Source of the DNA: JBQSUQ01 sp052384575
Lineage (GTDB): Bacteria; Pseudomonadota; Gammaproteobacteria; Enterobacterales; Pasteurellaceae
Direction: 5' to 3' (one strand)
Assembly (NCBI GenBank): GCA_052384575.1
Contig: JBQSUQ010000001.1
Length of the DNA stretch: 64,000 bases
In this document: positions 26,746 to 36,084 of the stretch, piece by piece
Layout: the number at the start of each line of letters is the position of its first letter
Numbering within the stretch: position 1 is the stretch's first letter
Notes under the pieces: generated by a model
The model's input: the letters and a program-made list of their open reading frames with translations, nothing else
Database searches by the model: none
What the model was told of the DNA's origin: nothing
Made by a program: the position numbers and the translations under genes

Positions 26746-27507
26746 CTAGCGCAATAATTTATCTATCACTCTGGAAACCGCAAAGAAGCCAAATGTCGCA
26801 GTAATCATAGTTGCAGCACCAAAACCATTACTGCAGTTCATAGTGGCAGAGATTTCACAATTCTCACTCATCTGAGGAAAAATCAACGGTTGTGTTGAGA
26901 ATACGCAGTCAATACCAAATTTACGCTTAGGATTTTGGCTAAAATGATATTCTTTGCGTAAAATTGACCGCACTTTTGCAGCTAGCGGATCTTGAATTGT
27001 TTTACTTAAATCAGCAATCTGAATCTGAGTAGGATCGGTTTGCCCACCCGCACCACCAATAGTGATTATTTTGATTTTATTCCGTTTACAATAAGCAATT
27101 AAAGCCGCTTTTGTTTTCACCGAATCAATGGCGTCAATCACATAATCATATTGCTGATTGAGATAACTCGTTAAATTTTCACTAGAAAGGAAGTCATCAA
27201 TAATCTGTACTTCACATTCAGGATTAATCAGATTAACACGCTCTTTCATCGCTTCGGTTTTTAATTTGCCAATATTGCCACTCAGCGCATGAATTTGACG
27301 GTTAATATTGGTGACACAAATATCATCCATATCAATCATGGTAATCTTGCCAATACCAGAACGGGCGAGCGCTTCCACCACCCAAGAACCCACGCCACCA
27401 ATACCTATGACGCAAATATGCGATTGGCGTAATTTCATTAAACCTTGTGGCGTATATAAACGTCCAATGCCGCCGAAGCGTTGTTCATAATTATCTATTC
27501 GTTGCAT
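26746..27507 (-). CDS. tcdA: TcdA (CsdL): tRNA threonylcarbamoyladenosine dehydratase
   Basis: This 253-aa E1/MoeB-like enzyme cyclises t6A37 to ct6A in ANN-decoding tRNAs using ATP. The nucleotide-binding GIGGVGSWVVEALARSG is at about 35-51, followed by the acidic DMDDICVTNINRQ motif typical of the ThiF/UBA fold. It ends with a hydrophobic segment (GFGAATMITATFGFFAVSR), a feature of TcdA. It follows mltA's position on the same strand; in E. coli the two are also neighbours. Confidence 0.95.
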   Translation of the reverse strand: MQRIDNYEQRFGGIGRLYTPQGLMKLRQSHICVIGIGGVGSWVVEALARSGIGKITMIDMDDICVTNINRQIHALSGNIGKLKTEAMKERVNLINPECEVQIIDDFLSSENLTSYLNQQYDYVIDAIDSVKTKAALIAYCKRNKIKIITIGGAGGQTDPTQIQIADLSKTIQDPLAAKVRSILRKEYHFSQNPKRKFGIDCVFSTQPLIFPQMSENCEISATMNCSNGFGAATMITATFGFFAVSRVIDKLLR

Positions 27508-27523
27508 AATCGTTATAAAAAAT

Positions 27524-27545
27524 GAGCACGAGAAAACTCGTGCTT
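27524..27545 (-). terminator. Terminator after tcdA or mltA (intergenic hairpin)
   Basis: GAGCACGAG and CTCGTGCTT pair with a 4-nt loop between the mltA stop and the tcdA start. A-rich bases on the plus side give a partial T-run on the minus strand, so it probably ends the mltA transcript. Confidence 0.6.
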
Positions 27546-27551
27546 ATTCTG

Positions 27552-28664
27552 TTATCTTAAAATCCAAACGCGGCCATAATGTTTGGATAAACCTGAAATA
27601 TGTCCTGCTTGGTCACCAATTCCACGATATAAGTCAAAATGGTGTCCTTTTACTGCGCCGCCTACATCTAAAGCAACCATTAAATGTAGTTTATGCTCTC
27701 CTGTCCAATTACCTGCATTATCCATTTGCGGAACTTCTACTAATAATACAGACCCCATTGGCACTAAATTACGATCTGAAGCAACAGAGGCCATGGTTAC
27801 TAAAGGCACACCAGCCGCCCCTTTCACTTTACCTGTTGGATCATTTTTAAAGAAAACATAGGATTGGTTGCGTTCTAATAAAGATTGTAAGCGTGATGGA
27901 TTGCGTTCTCCCCAGTCACGAATGGCTTGAATGGACATTTTCTCTTTCGGAATTTCTCCATCTTCAACCAACAAACGACCTACCGCTGTGTAAGGGAAAC
28001 CATTTTGTCCTGCATAAGCAAAATAATTTAAATTGCCATCACCAAAATCCACATATCCACTGCCCTGAACACCTAATAAGAAATTCTCTAACATGGAATC
28101 TGTATAAGCTAACTCAAGCCCTTTTCCTTCCAAAGCGCCGGCATAAATTTGTGAGCGTGTAAAACGCTTATGTTTTGGCATAGCATAAATTGGATTCACA
28201 TATTGCCCTTGTGGAGAACGGCGTGCATGAATCACAGGTGAATAATAACCTGTCATTAACACATTTTGGTAGCCATCTTCCCCTGACATAATTTGCGGTC
28301 GAATACCAAATTGAGCAAGCTCATTCACATTGGCACCTGAAATAACCCATTGCTGAATTTTACTGTAATTCTGAGCAAAATTTGCGGTAATACGACTTGA
28401 ATAGTTGCGTACATTAGAAAGCTGAGTTAGAAAATCGCCTTGATTTATCACCGCACTATTATTTTCCACACGAGCAACTGAAGTAAAAGGCGCACTACTA
28501 TAAGTGCGTCCTTGATATTTCGCACCAAATTGTTGTAAATCGCCATTCCCAACATTCGTCTTTCTTGTTTTCTGTGATGGAGACGAAGAACAAGCGGCTA
28601 ATAAAACCGCACTTAACATCGTTACACCGATTCTCAATGCCGTTTTTTTATTAAAAAATTTCAT
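27552..28664 (-). CDS. mltA: MltA: membrane-bound lytic transglycosylase A
   Basis: This 370-aa outer-membrane lipoprotein cleaves peptidoglycan to 1,6-anhydromuropeptides. The signal peptide ends in the lipobox LLAAC (C25). The MltA double-psi barrel shows LMTGYYSPVIHARR and the C-terminal 3D-type catalytic region VALDVGGAVKGHHFDLYRGIG with the catalytic aspartates. Its products are the substrates of AmpG, also in this window. Confidence 0.95.
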   Translation of the reverse strand: MKFFNKKTALRIGVTMLSAVLLAACSSSPSQKTRKTNVGNGDLQQFGAKYQGRTYSSAPFTSVARVENNSAVINQGDFLTQLSNVRNYSSRITANFAQNYSKIQQWVISGANVNELAQFGIRPQIMSGEDGYQNVLMTGYYSPVIHARRSPQGQYVNPIYAMPKHKRFTRSQIYAGALEGKGLELAYTDSMLENFLLGVQGSGYVDFGDGNLNYFAYAGQNGFPYTAVGRLLVEDGEIPKEKMSIQAIRDWGERNPSRLQSLLERNQSYVFFKNDPTGKVKGAAGVPLVTMASVASDRNLVPMGSVLLVEVPQMDNAGNWTGEHKLHLMVALDVGGAVKGHHFDLYRGIGDQAGHISGLSKHYGRVWILR

Positions 28665-28792
28665 AAAATGCCCAAATTGATAAACTTAAAAATGAATTGG
28701 CTATCCTATCAAACTTTCGCCCTGTCCCCTACTATTTTTTAAGCTTTTCGTTTATTTTTAAGGCAAACAAAAAGCCTCAACATAATTTTTTG

Positions 28793-28820
28793 TTGCATTA
28801 AATTTTTAAACGAGTATATT
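28793..28820 (+). promoter_or_regulatory. Promoter of initiator tRNA
   Basis: A -35 TTGCAT (28793-28798), a 16-nt spacer and a -10 TATATT (28815-28820), followed by ACGCC, lie just before the tRNA. This fits a stable-RNA promoter with a short leader. Confidence 0.6.
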
Positions 28821-28833
28821 ACGCCAAATCAGA

Positions 28834-28910
28834 CGCGGGGTGGAGCAGCTTGGTAGCTCGTCGGGCTCATAACCCGAAGGCCGTCGGTTCAAATCCGGCC
28901 CCCGCAACCA
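28834..28910 (+). tRNA. metY: Initiator tRNA-fMet (anticodon CAT)
   Basis: The 77-nt cloverleaf starts CGCGGGGTGGAGCAGC and ends with encoded ACCA. The C1 x A72 mismatch and the three G-C pairs next to the anticodon loop (GGG CTCATAA CCC) are the hallmarks of initiator tRNA. It is a single tRNA gene, with a terminator shared with argD just downstream. Confidence 0.95.
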
Positions 28911-28916
28911 GAATTT

Positions 28917-28950
28917 AAAAAAGGCGTTAATCAATGATTAACGCCTTTTG
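28917..28950. terminator. Bidirectional terminator between tRNA-fMet and argD
   Basis: The long inverted repeat AAGGCGTTAATCA / TGATTAACGCCTT is flanked by A and T runs and placed between convergent transcripts. Confidence 0.9.
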
Positions 28951-28953
28951 TTT

Positions 28954-30156
28954 TTATACGAACGCCTGTAAAGTAGCGGATAATTTTTCCATTCCTTCCC
29001 TAATCTCTTGCTGAGAAATATTTAATGCGGGAGCAAAACGCAATACATTTGGTCCTGCGACTAAAATCATTAAACCATTCTCCGCAGCTACTTTAACAAA
29101 CTCCGCCGATTTACCACGATATTTTTCCACCAATTCCGCGCCAATCAATAAACCTTCGCCACGAATTTCATTAAATAGTGCAAATTTTTCATTTAATTTG
29201 ACTAATTCGGCTTTGAAGAAAGCAGAAGTGCGGTCAATTTCTGATAAGAATTTTGGATCCGCAATGATATCAATAACTTTCTCAGCAACAGCGCAAGCCA
29301 AAGGATTTCCCCCAAAAGTCGTGCCATGCACACCAGGGGCAAAACTTTTGGCAATTTCTGTTGTTGTCAGCATGGCACTGATTGGAAAGCCATTTCCTAA
29401 TGCTTTGGCAGTCGTTAAAATATCTGGCACCACACCATATTTTTGATAAGCATATAATGCACCAGTACGCCCAACGCCCGTTTGTACCTCATCAAAAATC
29501 AGCAATGCTTGATGTTGATCGCAAAGTTCTCTTAACCCTTGTAAGAAGTCTTTTGTCGCAGGGATAATGCCACTTTCGCCTTGAATTGGTTCAACGATAA
29601 TCGCACAAGTATGGTCGCTAATGACTGATTTCACACCGTCTAAATCGTTAAACTCTACATGAATAATATCCGCAGGTTTTGGTCCAAATCCGTCTGAATA
29701 TTTAGGTTGACCAGCAACACTCACAGTAAAAAAGGTGCGACCATGGAAACTTTGTTTAAAGGAAATAATCGTGGATTTTTGATAACCATAATGATCCACT
29801 GCGTAACGACGAGCTAATTTCAACGCCGCCTCATTCGCTTCAGCACCTGAATTAGCGAACATAACACGCTCAGCAAAAGTATGCTCAACCAACTTTGATG
29901 CCAATGCCAATGTAGGTTCGCTAGTAAACCAGTTGCTTGAATGCCATAATTTTTCGCCTTGTGTTTTTAATACCGACACAATCTCATCAGGGCAATGTCC
30001 TAATGAATTCACCGCAATACCACTGGTAAAATCAATATATTCTTTATTATCTTGATCCCACACTCTGCTTCCTTTGCCTTTTACTGGGATAAAATGAGCA
30101 GGGTTATAATTTTGGATCATCACTTGCTCAAAGTGTTGGCGAGTATAGCTTGCCAT
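28954..30156 (-). CDS. argD: ArgD: acetylornithine/succinyl-DAP aminotransferase
   Basis: This 400-aa class III PLP aminotransferase has family motifs FTSGIAVNSLGH near the N-terminus, SGAEANEAALKLAR, IFDEVQTGVGRTG and the PLP lysine in TTAKALGNGFPI. ArgD enzymes serve both arginine (N-acetylornithine) and lysine/peptidoglycan (succinyl-diaminopimelate) synthesis. H. influenzae is known for an incomplete arginine pathway, so the lysine/DAP role may dominate (inference). AstC is a close paralogue and cannot be fully excluded. Two ARG boxes lie upstream of the start. Confidence 0.9.
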   Translation of the reverse strand: MASYTRQHFEQVMIQNYNPAHFIPVKGKGSRVWDQDNKEYIDFTSGIAVNSLGHCPDEIVSVLKTQGEKLWHSSNWFTSEPTLALASKLVEHTFAERVMFANSGAEANEAALKLARRYAVDHYGYQKSTIISFKQSFHGRTFFTVSVAGQPKYSDGFGPKPADIIHVEFNDLDGVKSVISDHTCAIIVEPIQGESGIIPATKDFLQGLRELCDQHQALLIFDEVQTGVGRTGALYAYQKYGVVPDILTTAKALGNGFPISAMLTTTEIAKSFAPGVHGTTFGGNPLACAVAEKVIDIIADPKFLSEIDRTSAFFKAELVKLNEKFALFNEIRGEGLLIGAELVEKYRGKSAEFVKVAAENGLMILVAGPNVLRFAPALNISQQEIREGMEKLSATLQAFV

Positions 30157-30176
30157 ATTGCGTTCCTTATGAATTT

Positions 30177-30215
30177 ATTGATTAATCATTCAATGATTAT
30201 GCATAAGAATTCATT
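30177..30215 (-). promoter_or_regulatory. Paired ARG boxes upstream of argD
   Basis: Two 18-bp palindromes resembling the ArgR consensus WNTGAATWWWWATTCANW lie at 30177-30194 (ATTGATTAATCATTCAAT) and 30198-30215 (TATGCATAAGAATTCATT), separated by exactly 3 bp. That is the spacing bound by one ArgR hexamer in E. coli. They begin 21 bp before the argD ATG. The rest of the 268-bp gap up to 30424 shows only a TATAAT (30365-30370) that fits a pirin promoter. Confidence 0.7.
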
Positions 30216-30424
30216 TTAAGTAAATAAAAAACCAAAACTTGCTAAAAATCCACCGCGCTTTTCGTTCTTCATCTATTACATTGCACAAATAAGCTCATAA
30301 AATTATCAACCCAGAATAGAAAATCATTCAACATGAACGGGATTTATCAATGAATAGAAAAAAGTATAATGAGACCATAACAAAATAAAGCAGTTATGTT
30401 TCACAATTAACAAAGGATTTAAAA

Positions 30425-31315
30425 ATGAAAAAAGTAGCAAATATTCATAATGCGCCACCGAAACATTGGGTCGGTAATGGTTTCCATGTTCAATCTATGT
30501 TCAGTTATGGAGATAAAGATAAAAATCTTGATCCATTTCTACTAATGGATTACAACCCACCACGCTATTTTGATGGTGGACGAAAATCTGATTTTCGTGG
30601 TGTTGGTGAACATCCACATCGTGGATTTGAAACCGTTACTATTGCTTATCAAGGCGAAGTAGCACATGCTGACTCTTACGGTGGCGGCGGTATTATCGGC
30701 ACTGGAGATGTACAATGGATGACCGCTGGTTCTGGTTTAATGCATGAAGAATTCCATTCGGAAAATTTCTCTCAACAAGGGGGGATGTTCGAGATGGTAC
30801 AACTTTGGGTGAACTTGCCTAAAGCCCACAAAATGACAACGCCAAAATATCAGGCTATTAAATCAGAAAATATTCCAGTGCTTGAATTAGCTGATTCCGC
30901 AGGAACCGCCCGTATTATCACAGGTGAATTAGAAGGCGCTATCGGTCCAGCAAGTACTTTCAGCCCAATTAATATGTGGGATGTTCGTATGAATGCAGGT
31001 AAAAGCCATACTTTCGCAGTACCTGAAAGCCATAACCTAATTGTGTTGGTATTGGAAGGTACAGTGCAATTTAATGGTAATGAAATTGCTCATCGTGGTG
31101 AATTAGTTACCTTTGAAAAAGGCGGTGCAGATGTGCAAATAGAAAGCAACAATGAATCTAAATTATTGATTTTAACTGGAGAACCATTAAATGAACCTGT
31201 GGTAGGTTATGGGCCATTTGTGATGAATAGTAAAGAGGAAATCTTACAAGCTATCAAAGATGTGCAAATGGGCACTTTCGGCAAAATCGAACATAGTAAT
31301 GCTCATCAAAGCTAA
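30425..31315 (+). CDS. Pirin-family cupin protein
   Basis: This 296-aa bicupin has metal-binding residues in the N-terminal cupin: HPHRGFETVTI (two histidines), then LMHEEFHSE (His and Glu). Relatives include E. coli YhhW, which has quercetinase activity in vitro, and human pirin; the physiological role in bacteria is not settled. It begins with a AAAGGATT ribosome site and is transcribed alone, ending at a strong terminator. Confidence 0.88.
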   Translation: MKKVANIHNAPPKHWVGNGFHVQSMFSYGDKDKNLDPFLLMDYNPPRYFDGGRKSDFRGVGEHPHRGFETVTIAYQGEVAHADSYGGGGIIGTGDVQWMTAGSGLMHEEFHSENFSQQGGMFEMVQLWVNLPKAHKMTTPKYQAIKSENIPVLELADSAGTARIITGELEGAIGPASTFSPINMWDVRMNAGKSHTFAVPESHNLIVLVLEGTVQFNGNEIAHRGELVTFEKGGADVQIESNNESKLLILTGEPLNEPVVGYGPFVMNSKEEILQAIKDVQMGTFGKIEHSNAHQS

Positions 31316-31323
31316 ACCAAACA

Positions 31324-31348
31324 AAAGCCCAGCTAAATGCTGGGCTTT
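31324..31348. terminator. Terminator between pirin gene and tldD
   Basis: A perfect 10-bp stem AAAGCCCAGC / GCTGGGCTTT with a 5-nt loop lies between convergent genes. Confidence 0.8.
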
Positions 31349-31357
31349 CCTCTCAAT

Positions 31358-32806
31358 TTAATTAGTACCACCGACGGTAATTTTCTCGATTTTACAAGCG
31401 GGTTGTCCCACACCAACAGGCACACTTTGACCATCTTTACCACAAACACCAATGCCATGATCAATTTCCATGTTGTCTGCCACCATAGAAATTTGTTGCA
31501 TAACTTCAATGCCATGTCCAATCATGGTTGCGCCTTTGATTGGTTTGGTAATTTTGCCTTTTTCAATTAAATAGGCTTCTGACATAGAGAAGGTGAATTT
31601 ACCCGATGTAATATCCACTTGCCCACCACCAAAGTGCGGTGCAAAAATGCCTTGTTCGACAGAAGCAATTAGATCCTCAAATTTACTCTGCCCTGCCAAC
31701 ATATAAGTATTTGTCATTCGAGGCATTGGTAAATGCGCATAGGATTCGCGGCGACCATTTCCCGTTGGTGCAACGCCCATTAAACGCGCATTCATTTTAT
31801 CTTGCATATAACCTTGCAAAATGCCTTCTTTAATCAAGACATTATATTGACCAGGCACGCCTTCATCATCAACAGTCAATGAACCTCGACGGTTAGGTAA
31901 GGTACCGTCATCCACAATTGTACAAAGTGGCGATGTGACTAATTCGCCAATTTTCCCCGTAAATAAAGAACTTTCTTTACGATTAAAATCACCTTCTAAA
32001 CCATGACCGACAGCTTCGTGTAATAACACGCCCGGCCAACCGGCACCTAACACCACTGGCATTAAACCTGCAGGTGCTGCAACGGCTTCTAAATTCACTA
32101 AGGCTTGACGTACGGCTTCTTTAGCAAAATAAATCGCGCGTTGCTCGCCCATATAGGGTTCAAAGAACCAATCTAATCCGACTCTCGCGCCAACACCTGC
32201 ACTGCCTCGCTCACGTTTACCCTCTTTTTCCACCATAACAGAAATAGATAAACGAATTAAAGGGCGAATATCTGCCGCTAATGTACCATCTGTTGCAGCA
32301 ACCAACATTTCTTCATAAAGTGCGGTCAAATTTGCGGTTACTTTGGTGACATAAGGGCTTTCAGCTCGTGCAGTACGATCCACTAAATGCAATAACTCAA
32401 TTTTTTGTTCTTTTGTTAACGTATTTAATGGATTAATCGCCCCATAACGCTGAATGGCATTCACTTCATTAAAAGTGAGTGGTTTAATGATATTGCCTTG
32501 GCTTGCTGCTGCAATACCTTTTACTGCATTAGCACATTGTTGCAAATTAGCTAAATTAATTTGATCCGAATAAGCAAACCCTGTTTTCTCACCACTGATC
32601 GCACGTACGCCCACGCCTCGATCAATATGAAAACCGCCTTCTTTGATAATGCCATCTTCTAGTACCCAGTTTTCATCTTGGCTTAATTGAAAGTATAAAT
32701 CCGCATAATCAATTTGACGGTGCGACATTAAGTCAAAAATATTGGGCAAATCATTTAATGAAAGATTGCTTTGTGTCAGTAAACTTGCCTGAACCTGATT
32801 TAACAT
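31358..32806 (-). CDS. tldD: TldD: metalloprotease subunit
   Basis: This 482-aa subunit of the TldD-TldE heterodimer carries the zinc site HEAVGH (about 262-267), which degrades unfolded peptides and matures microcin B17 or CcdA-type substrates in E. coli. The early region contains QLSQDENWVLEDGIIKEGG and GVRAISGEKTGFAY, as in enteric TldD. The start at 32806 gives the usual 481-482 aa; a longer frame from 32851 would cross an uptake-signal dyad and is rejected. It follows rng on the same strand, and the partner tldE/pmbA is elsewhere. Confidence 0.95.
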   Translation of the reverse strand: MLNQVQASLLTQSNLSLNDLPNIFDLMSHRQIDYADLYFQLSQDENWVLEDGIIKEGGFHIDRGVGVRAISGEKTGFAYSDQINLANLQQCANAVKGIAAASQGNIIKPLTFNEVNAIQRYGAINPLNTLTKEQKIELLHLVDRTARAESPYVTKVTANLTALYEEMLVAATDGTLAADIRPLIRLSISVMVEKEGKRERGSAGVGARVGLDWFFEPYMGEQRAIYFAKEAVRQALVNLEAVAAPAGLMPVVLGAGWPGVLLHEAVGHGLEGDFNRKESSLFTGKIGELVTSPLCTIVDDGTLPNRRGSLTVDDEGVPGQYNVLIKEGILQGYMQDKMNARLMGVAPTGNGRRESYAHLPMPRMTNTYMLAGQSKFEDLIASVEQGIFAPHFGGGQVDITSGKFTFSMSEAYLIEKGKITKPIKGATMIGHGIEVMQQISMVADNMEIDHGIGVCGKDGQSVPVGVGQPACKIEKITVGGTN

Positions 32807-32829
32807 ATAATTCTCATTGTATTCATAAA

Positions 32830-32885
32830 AAAGTGCGGTGGATTTTAGCACAGTTTTAAAACTTTGTTAAAATCCACCGCAGTTT
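32830..32885. repeat. Composite uptake-signal dyad with TTTTAAAA core (copy 1)
   Basis: An 18-bp arm AAAGTGCGGTGGATTTTA (32830-32847) is mirrored at 32868-32885 with one mismatch. The 20-nt loop holds the palindrome AGTTTTAAAACT (32852-32863). It lies between rng (ends 32906) and tldD (starts 32806) and can act as a terminator for rng. A second element of the same design is at 43585-43640. Confidence 0.75.
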
Positions 32886-32905
32886 AAATGGCTAAATGTA
32901 TAAGG

Positions 32906-34381
32906 CTACATCACAACCACATCGAATTGGTCCTGATTATAAAATGCTTCAGGACGAACCTGTACTTTTTTACCAATAAAGACCTCAATTTCTGCTAGCA
33001 AACCATGGCTTTCTTCCTTGATCAAATAATCAGCAACCGCTGGCGAAGCATAAACCGTAAATTGTTCACTGGAAAATAAATGATGAACCCGAATAATTTC
33101 ACGCATAATTTCATAGCAGACCGTTTCAACGGTTTTTAAATAGCCACTTCCTTTACAAGCAGGGCATTCGCCACAAAGCACATGCTCCAAACTCTCGCGC
33201 GTACGCTTGCGCGTCATTTCCACTAAACCTAATTGAGTGAACCCATTAACATTGGTTTTCACTGGATCTTTCGCTAGCGCTTCTTCTAAAGATTGCAATA
33301 CACGTTGTCGATGTTCTTCAGATTGCATATCAATAAAATCAATAATAATAATACCGCCCAAATTCCGCAATTGAAGCTGTTGTGCGATGGCTCGAGTGGC
33401 TTCAATATTGGTATTGAAAATAGTTTCTTCCAAATTACGACTGCCGACAAATGCGCCAGTATTAATATCAATGGTGGTCATGGCTTCTGTCTGTTCAATA
33501 ATAAGATAGCCACCAGATTTTAGATTGACCCGCTTATCTAAAGCCGTATTAATGGCAGCTTCTACACCGTACACATCAAATAAAGGCTGATTACCCGAAT
33601 ACACTTCTAATTTATCCGTTAATTCAGGGATAAATTCTTCCGTAAATTCTTTTACTTGAGCAAAACAAAGCTTGGAGTCAATATGAATTCTCTCAATGCC
33701 CTGACCTATAAAGTCGCGTAAAATACGTTGTGTTAACGCAAGTTCGCCATAAATCATTGAACGCGTAGGATATTTTCCTTTACGTTCCATTACTTTACGC
33801 CATACACGTTTTAGAAAATCGGCATCTTGTTTTAATTCTTCTTCAGAAACGCCTTCTGATGCGGTACGAATAATATAGCCACCTAATTCATCACAATAAG
33901 GCTCTACCAAGTTTTTCAAACGAATACGTTCTTCTTCACTTTCAATACGTTGTGAAACACCCACATGACTATTTTCAGGCATAAATACGAGATAACGTGA
34001 AGGCAAAGTAATATCTGTTGTTAAACGTGCACCTTTAGTACCAAGGGGATCTTTCACTACCTGTACAACAATATCCTGACCTTCATGAACTAATTGACCA
34101 ATATCTTTGACAATAAATTTCTTTTTCTCGTTTTCATCCACACATTCTGTGTGCGACACAATATCCGAAGCGTGCAAAAAAGCGGCTTTTTCTAACCCAA
34201 TATCCACAAATGCAGACTGCATACCAGGTAAAACGCGAGTAACGCGTCCTTTATAAATATTCCCCACAATGCCTCGTTTCGCTTGACGCTCAATATGAAC
34301 TTCTTTGAGCACGCCCATGCTAATTAAGGCAATCCGCGTTTCGTTAGGAGTAACATTGACTAACAATTCGACAGAATTCAT
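32906..34381 (-). CDS. rng: RNase G
   Basis: This 491-aa endoribonuclease processes the 5' end of 16S rRNA and decays some mRNAs. The N-terminal S1 domain (GNIYKGRVTRVLPGMQSAFVD) is followed by an RNase-H-like and DNase I-like catalytic region with conserved acidic residues in MTTIDINTGAFVG and IIIIDFIDM, and by the zinc-link cysteines CGECPACKGSG. It lacks the long scaffold tail of RNase E. The start SVELLVNVTPNETRIA matches E. coli RNase G; the longer in-frame extension to 34549 is unlike the family and is rejected. Confidence 0.95.
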   Translation of the reverse strand: MNSVELLVNVTPNETRIALISMGVLKEVHIERQAKRGIVGNIYKGRVTRVLPGMQSAFVDIGLEKAAFLHASDIVSHTECVDENEKKKFIVKDIGQLVHEGQDIVVQVVKDPLGTKGARLTTDITLPSRYLVFMPENSHVGVSQRIESEEERIRLKNLVEPYCDELGGYIIRTASEGVSEEELKQDADFLKRVWRKVMERKGKYPTRSMIYGELALTQRILRDFIGQGIERIHIDSKLCFAQVKEFTEEFIPELTDKLEVYSGNQPLFDVYGVEAAINTALDKRVNLKSGGYLIIEQTEAMTTIDINTGAFVGSRNLEETIFNTNIEATRAIAQQLQLRNLGGIIIIDFIDMQSEEHRQRVLQSLEEALAKDPVKTNVNGFTQLGLVEMTRKRTRESLEHVLCGECPACKGSGYLKTVETVCYEIMREIIRVHHLFSSEQFTVYASPAVADYLIKEESHGLLAEIEVFIGKKVQVRPEAFYNQDQFDVVVM

Positions 34382-34530
34382 TAAAACACCCAAATTTTTA
34401 GTTAAATTCAATTTATGCATAGGATAACTAAAAGCAAAATAGAAAAACAAGCACAAATAATGTAAAATGTGCGTTTCCTCAAATTTCTTATATTTTTTAT
34501 TTGTTACTGTGTAGTATTTGGAGAATAAAC

Positions 34531-36039
34531 ATGTTTGGATGGGATCCAACTTTAGTCACATTTACCATTTATATTGTCGGCATGTTAGCCATTGGCTTAC
34601 TTGCCTATCGCTATACTAATAACTTATCGGATTATATTTTAGGCGGTCGCCGTTTAGGTAGCTTTGTTACCGCAATGTCTGCTGGAGCTTCAGATATGTC
34701 TGGTTGGTTATTAATGGGCTTACCTGGGGCCGTTTATGCAGCAGGTTTAGTTGAAGGCTGGATTGCAATTGGCTTAACCATTGGCGCTTATTTAAACTGG
34801 CTGTTTGTTGCTGGTCGCTTACGCGTTCATACAGAATTTAACCATAATGCCCTAACTCTACCGGAATATTTCCACCACCGTTTTGGTACGCGATTTTTAA
34901 AAATTATCGCTGCAACCATTATTTTAGTCTTCTTTACTATTTACTGTGCGGCAGGCGTTGTTGCTGGAGCTAAATTATTCCAGAATCTCTTTTCTGTGCC
35001 ATATTCCACCGCACTTTGGTATGGTGCTTTAGCCACAATTGCTTACACCTTTATTGGTGGTTTCCTTGCTGTAAGCTGGACAGACACCATTCAAGCAACA
35101 TTAATGATTTTCGCCCTTATCCTCACACCCGTTTGTGTCGTGTATTCATTAGGTGGCATGGATAATCTCTCTGTGGTGTTAGCACAAGCGGAACAAACAT
35201 TAAACAAAGATTTCACTGATTTATTCACAGGGCAAAGCCTACTTGGCTTATTAAGTTTATCCGCTTGGGGTTTAGGCTATTTTGGTCAACCACATATTTT
35301 GGCACGCTTTATGTCAGCAGATTCAGTAAAATCTTTAAATAAAGCGCGTAGAATCAGCATGACATGGATGGTGCTATGCTTAGTGGGTGCTATTGGTATC
35401 GGCTTCTTTGGCATCGCTTACTTCCATGCAAATCCTCAAGTAGCTGGTGTTGTTAATCAAGAAAATGAACAAGTCTTTATTGAACTAGCAAAATTATTAT
35501 TCAACCCTTGGATTGCGGGCATTTTACTTTCAGCTATTTTGGCAGCGGTAATGAGTACATTAAGTGCTCAATTACTCATTTCCTCTAGCGCAATTACAGA
35601 AGATTTTTACAAAGGCTTTATTCGTCCAAAAGCAAGTGAGCGAGAACTCGTTTGGTTAGGTCGTGCAATGGTATTAATTATCGCAGCTATCGCTATCTGG
35701 ATTGCTCAAGATGAAAAAAGTGAAGTGTTAAAAATCGTTCGCTTTGCTTGGGCTGGTTTTGGTAGTGCATTTGGTCCTGTGGTGTTACTCTCATTGTTCT
35801 GGAAGCGAATGACTGCTGCTGGCGCAATGGCAGGGATGTTTACTGGCGCAATTATTGTATTCCAATGGAAAAATTGGGTACCAGAAGGCAGTACTTGGTA
35901 TTCTGTATATGAAATGATCCCCGCATTCAGTTTAGCCACTCTTGCAGTTATCATCGTTTCATTGTTATCAAAACAACCTGATGACAGCATTATGGAAACC
36001 TTTGATAAAGCAAACGAAGCTTACAAAAATGCTCATTAA
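34531..36039 (+). CDS. putP: PutP: sodium/proline symporter
   Basis: This 502-aa sodium-solute symporter (SSS family) equals E. coli PutP in length. It has about 13 helices and the sodium-binding signature region SAGASDMSGWLLMGLPGAVYAAG in TM2, followed by GRRLG/AYLNWL segments typical of PutP. The start has a TTTGGAGAA ribosome site 8 nt ahead. No putA neighbour is present, so proline may be used for osmoprotection or protein synthesis, rather than catabolism through a linked PutA (inference). Confidence 0.93.
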   Translation: MFGWDPTLVTFTIYIVGMLAIGLLAYRYTNNLSDYILGGRRLGSFVTAMSAGASDMSGWLLMGLPGAVYAAGLVEGWIAIGLTIGAYLNWLFVAGRLRVHTEFNHNALTLPEYFHHRFGTRFLKIIAATIILVFFTIYCAAGVVAGAKLFQNLFSVPYSTALWYGALATIAYTFIGGFLAVSWTDTIQATLMIFALILTPVCVVYSLGGMDNLSVVLAQAEQTLNKDFTDLFTGQSLLGLLSLSAWGLGYFGQPHILARFMSADSVKSLNKARRISMTWMVLCLVGAIGIGFFGIAYFHANPQVAGVVNQENEQVFIELAKLLFNPWIAGILLSAILAAVMSTLSAQLLISSSAITEDFYKGFIRPKASERELVWLGRAMVLIIAAIAIWIAQDEKSEVLKIVRFAWAGFGSAFGPVVLLSLFWKRMTAAGAMAGMFTGAIIVFQWKNWVPEGSTWYSVYEMIPAFSLATLAVIIVSLLSKQPDDSIMETFDKANEAYKNAH

Positions 36040-36046
36040 TCACTTA

Positions 36047-36071
36047 ACGGGAGCCATTGGCTCCCCTTTTA
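36047..36071 (+). terminator. Terminator after putP
   Basis: GGGAGCC and GGCTCCC form a 7-bp GC-rich stem with an ATT loop followed by CTTTT. cmoB starts 14 nt later, so its transcript must begin nearby or arise from read-through. Confidence 0.75.
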
Positions 36072-36084
36072 TTCAACACACAAT

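Noticed and set aside
32807..32851. Longer TldD start
   Set aside because: It reads through the composite dyad; the later Met gives the usual length.
34382..34549. 56-residue N-terminal extension of RNase G
   Set aside because: It is hydrophobic and unlike the family, overlaps the divergent putP start, and the later Met aligns with known RNase G starts.
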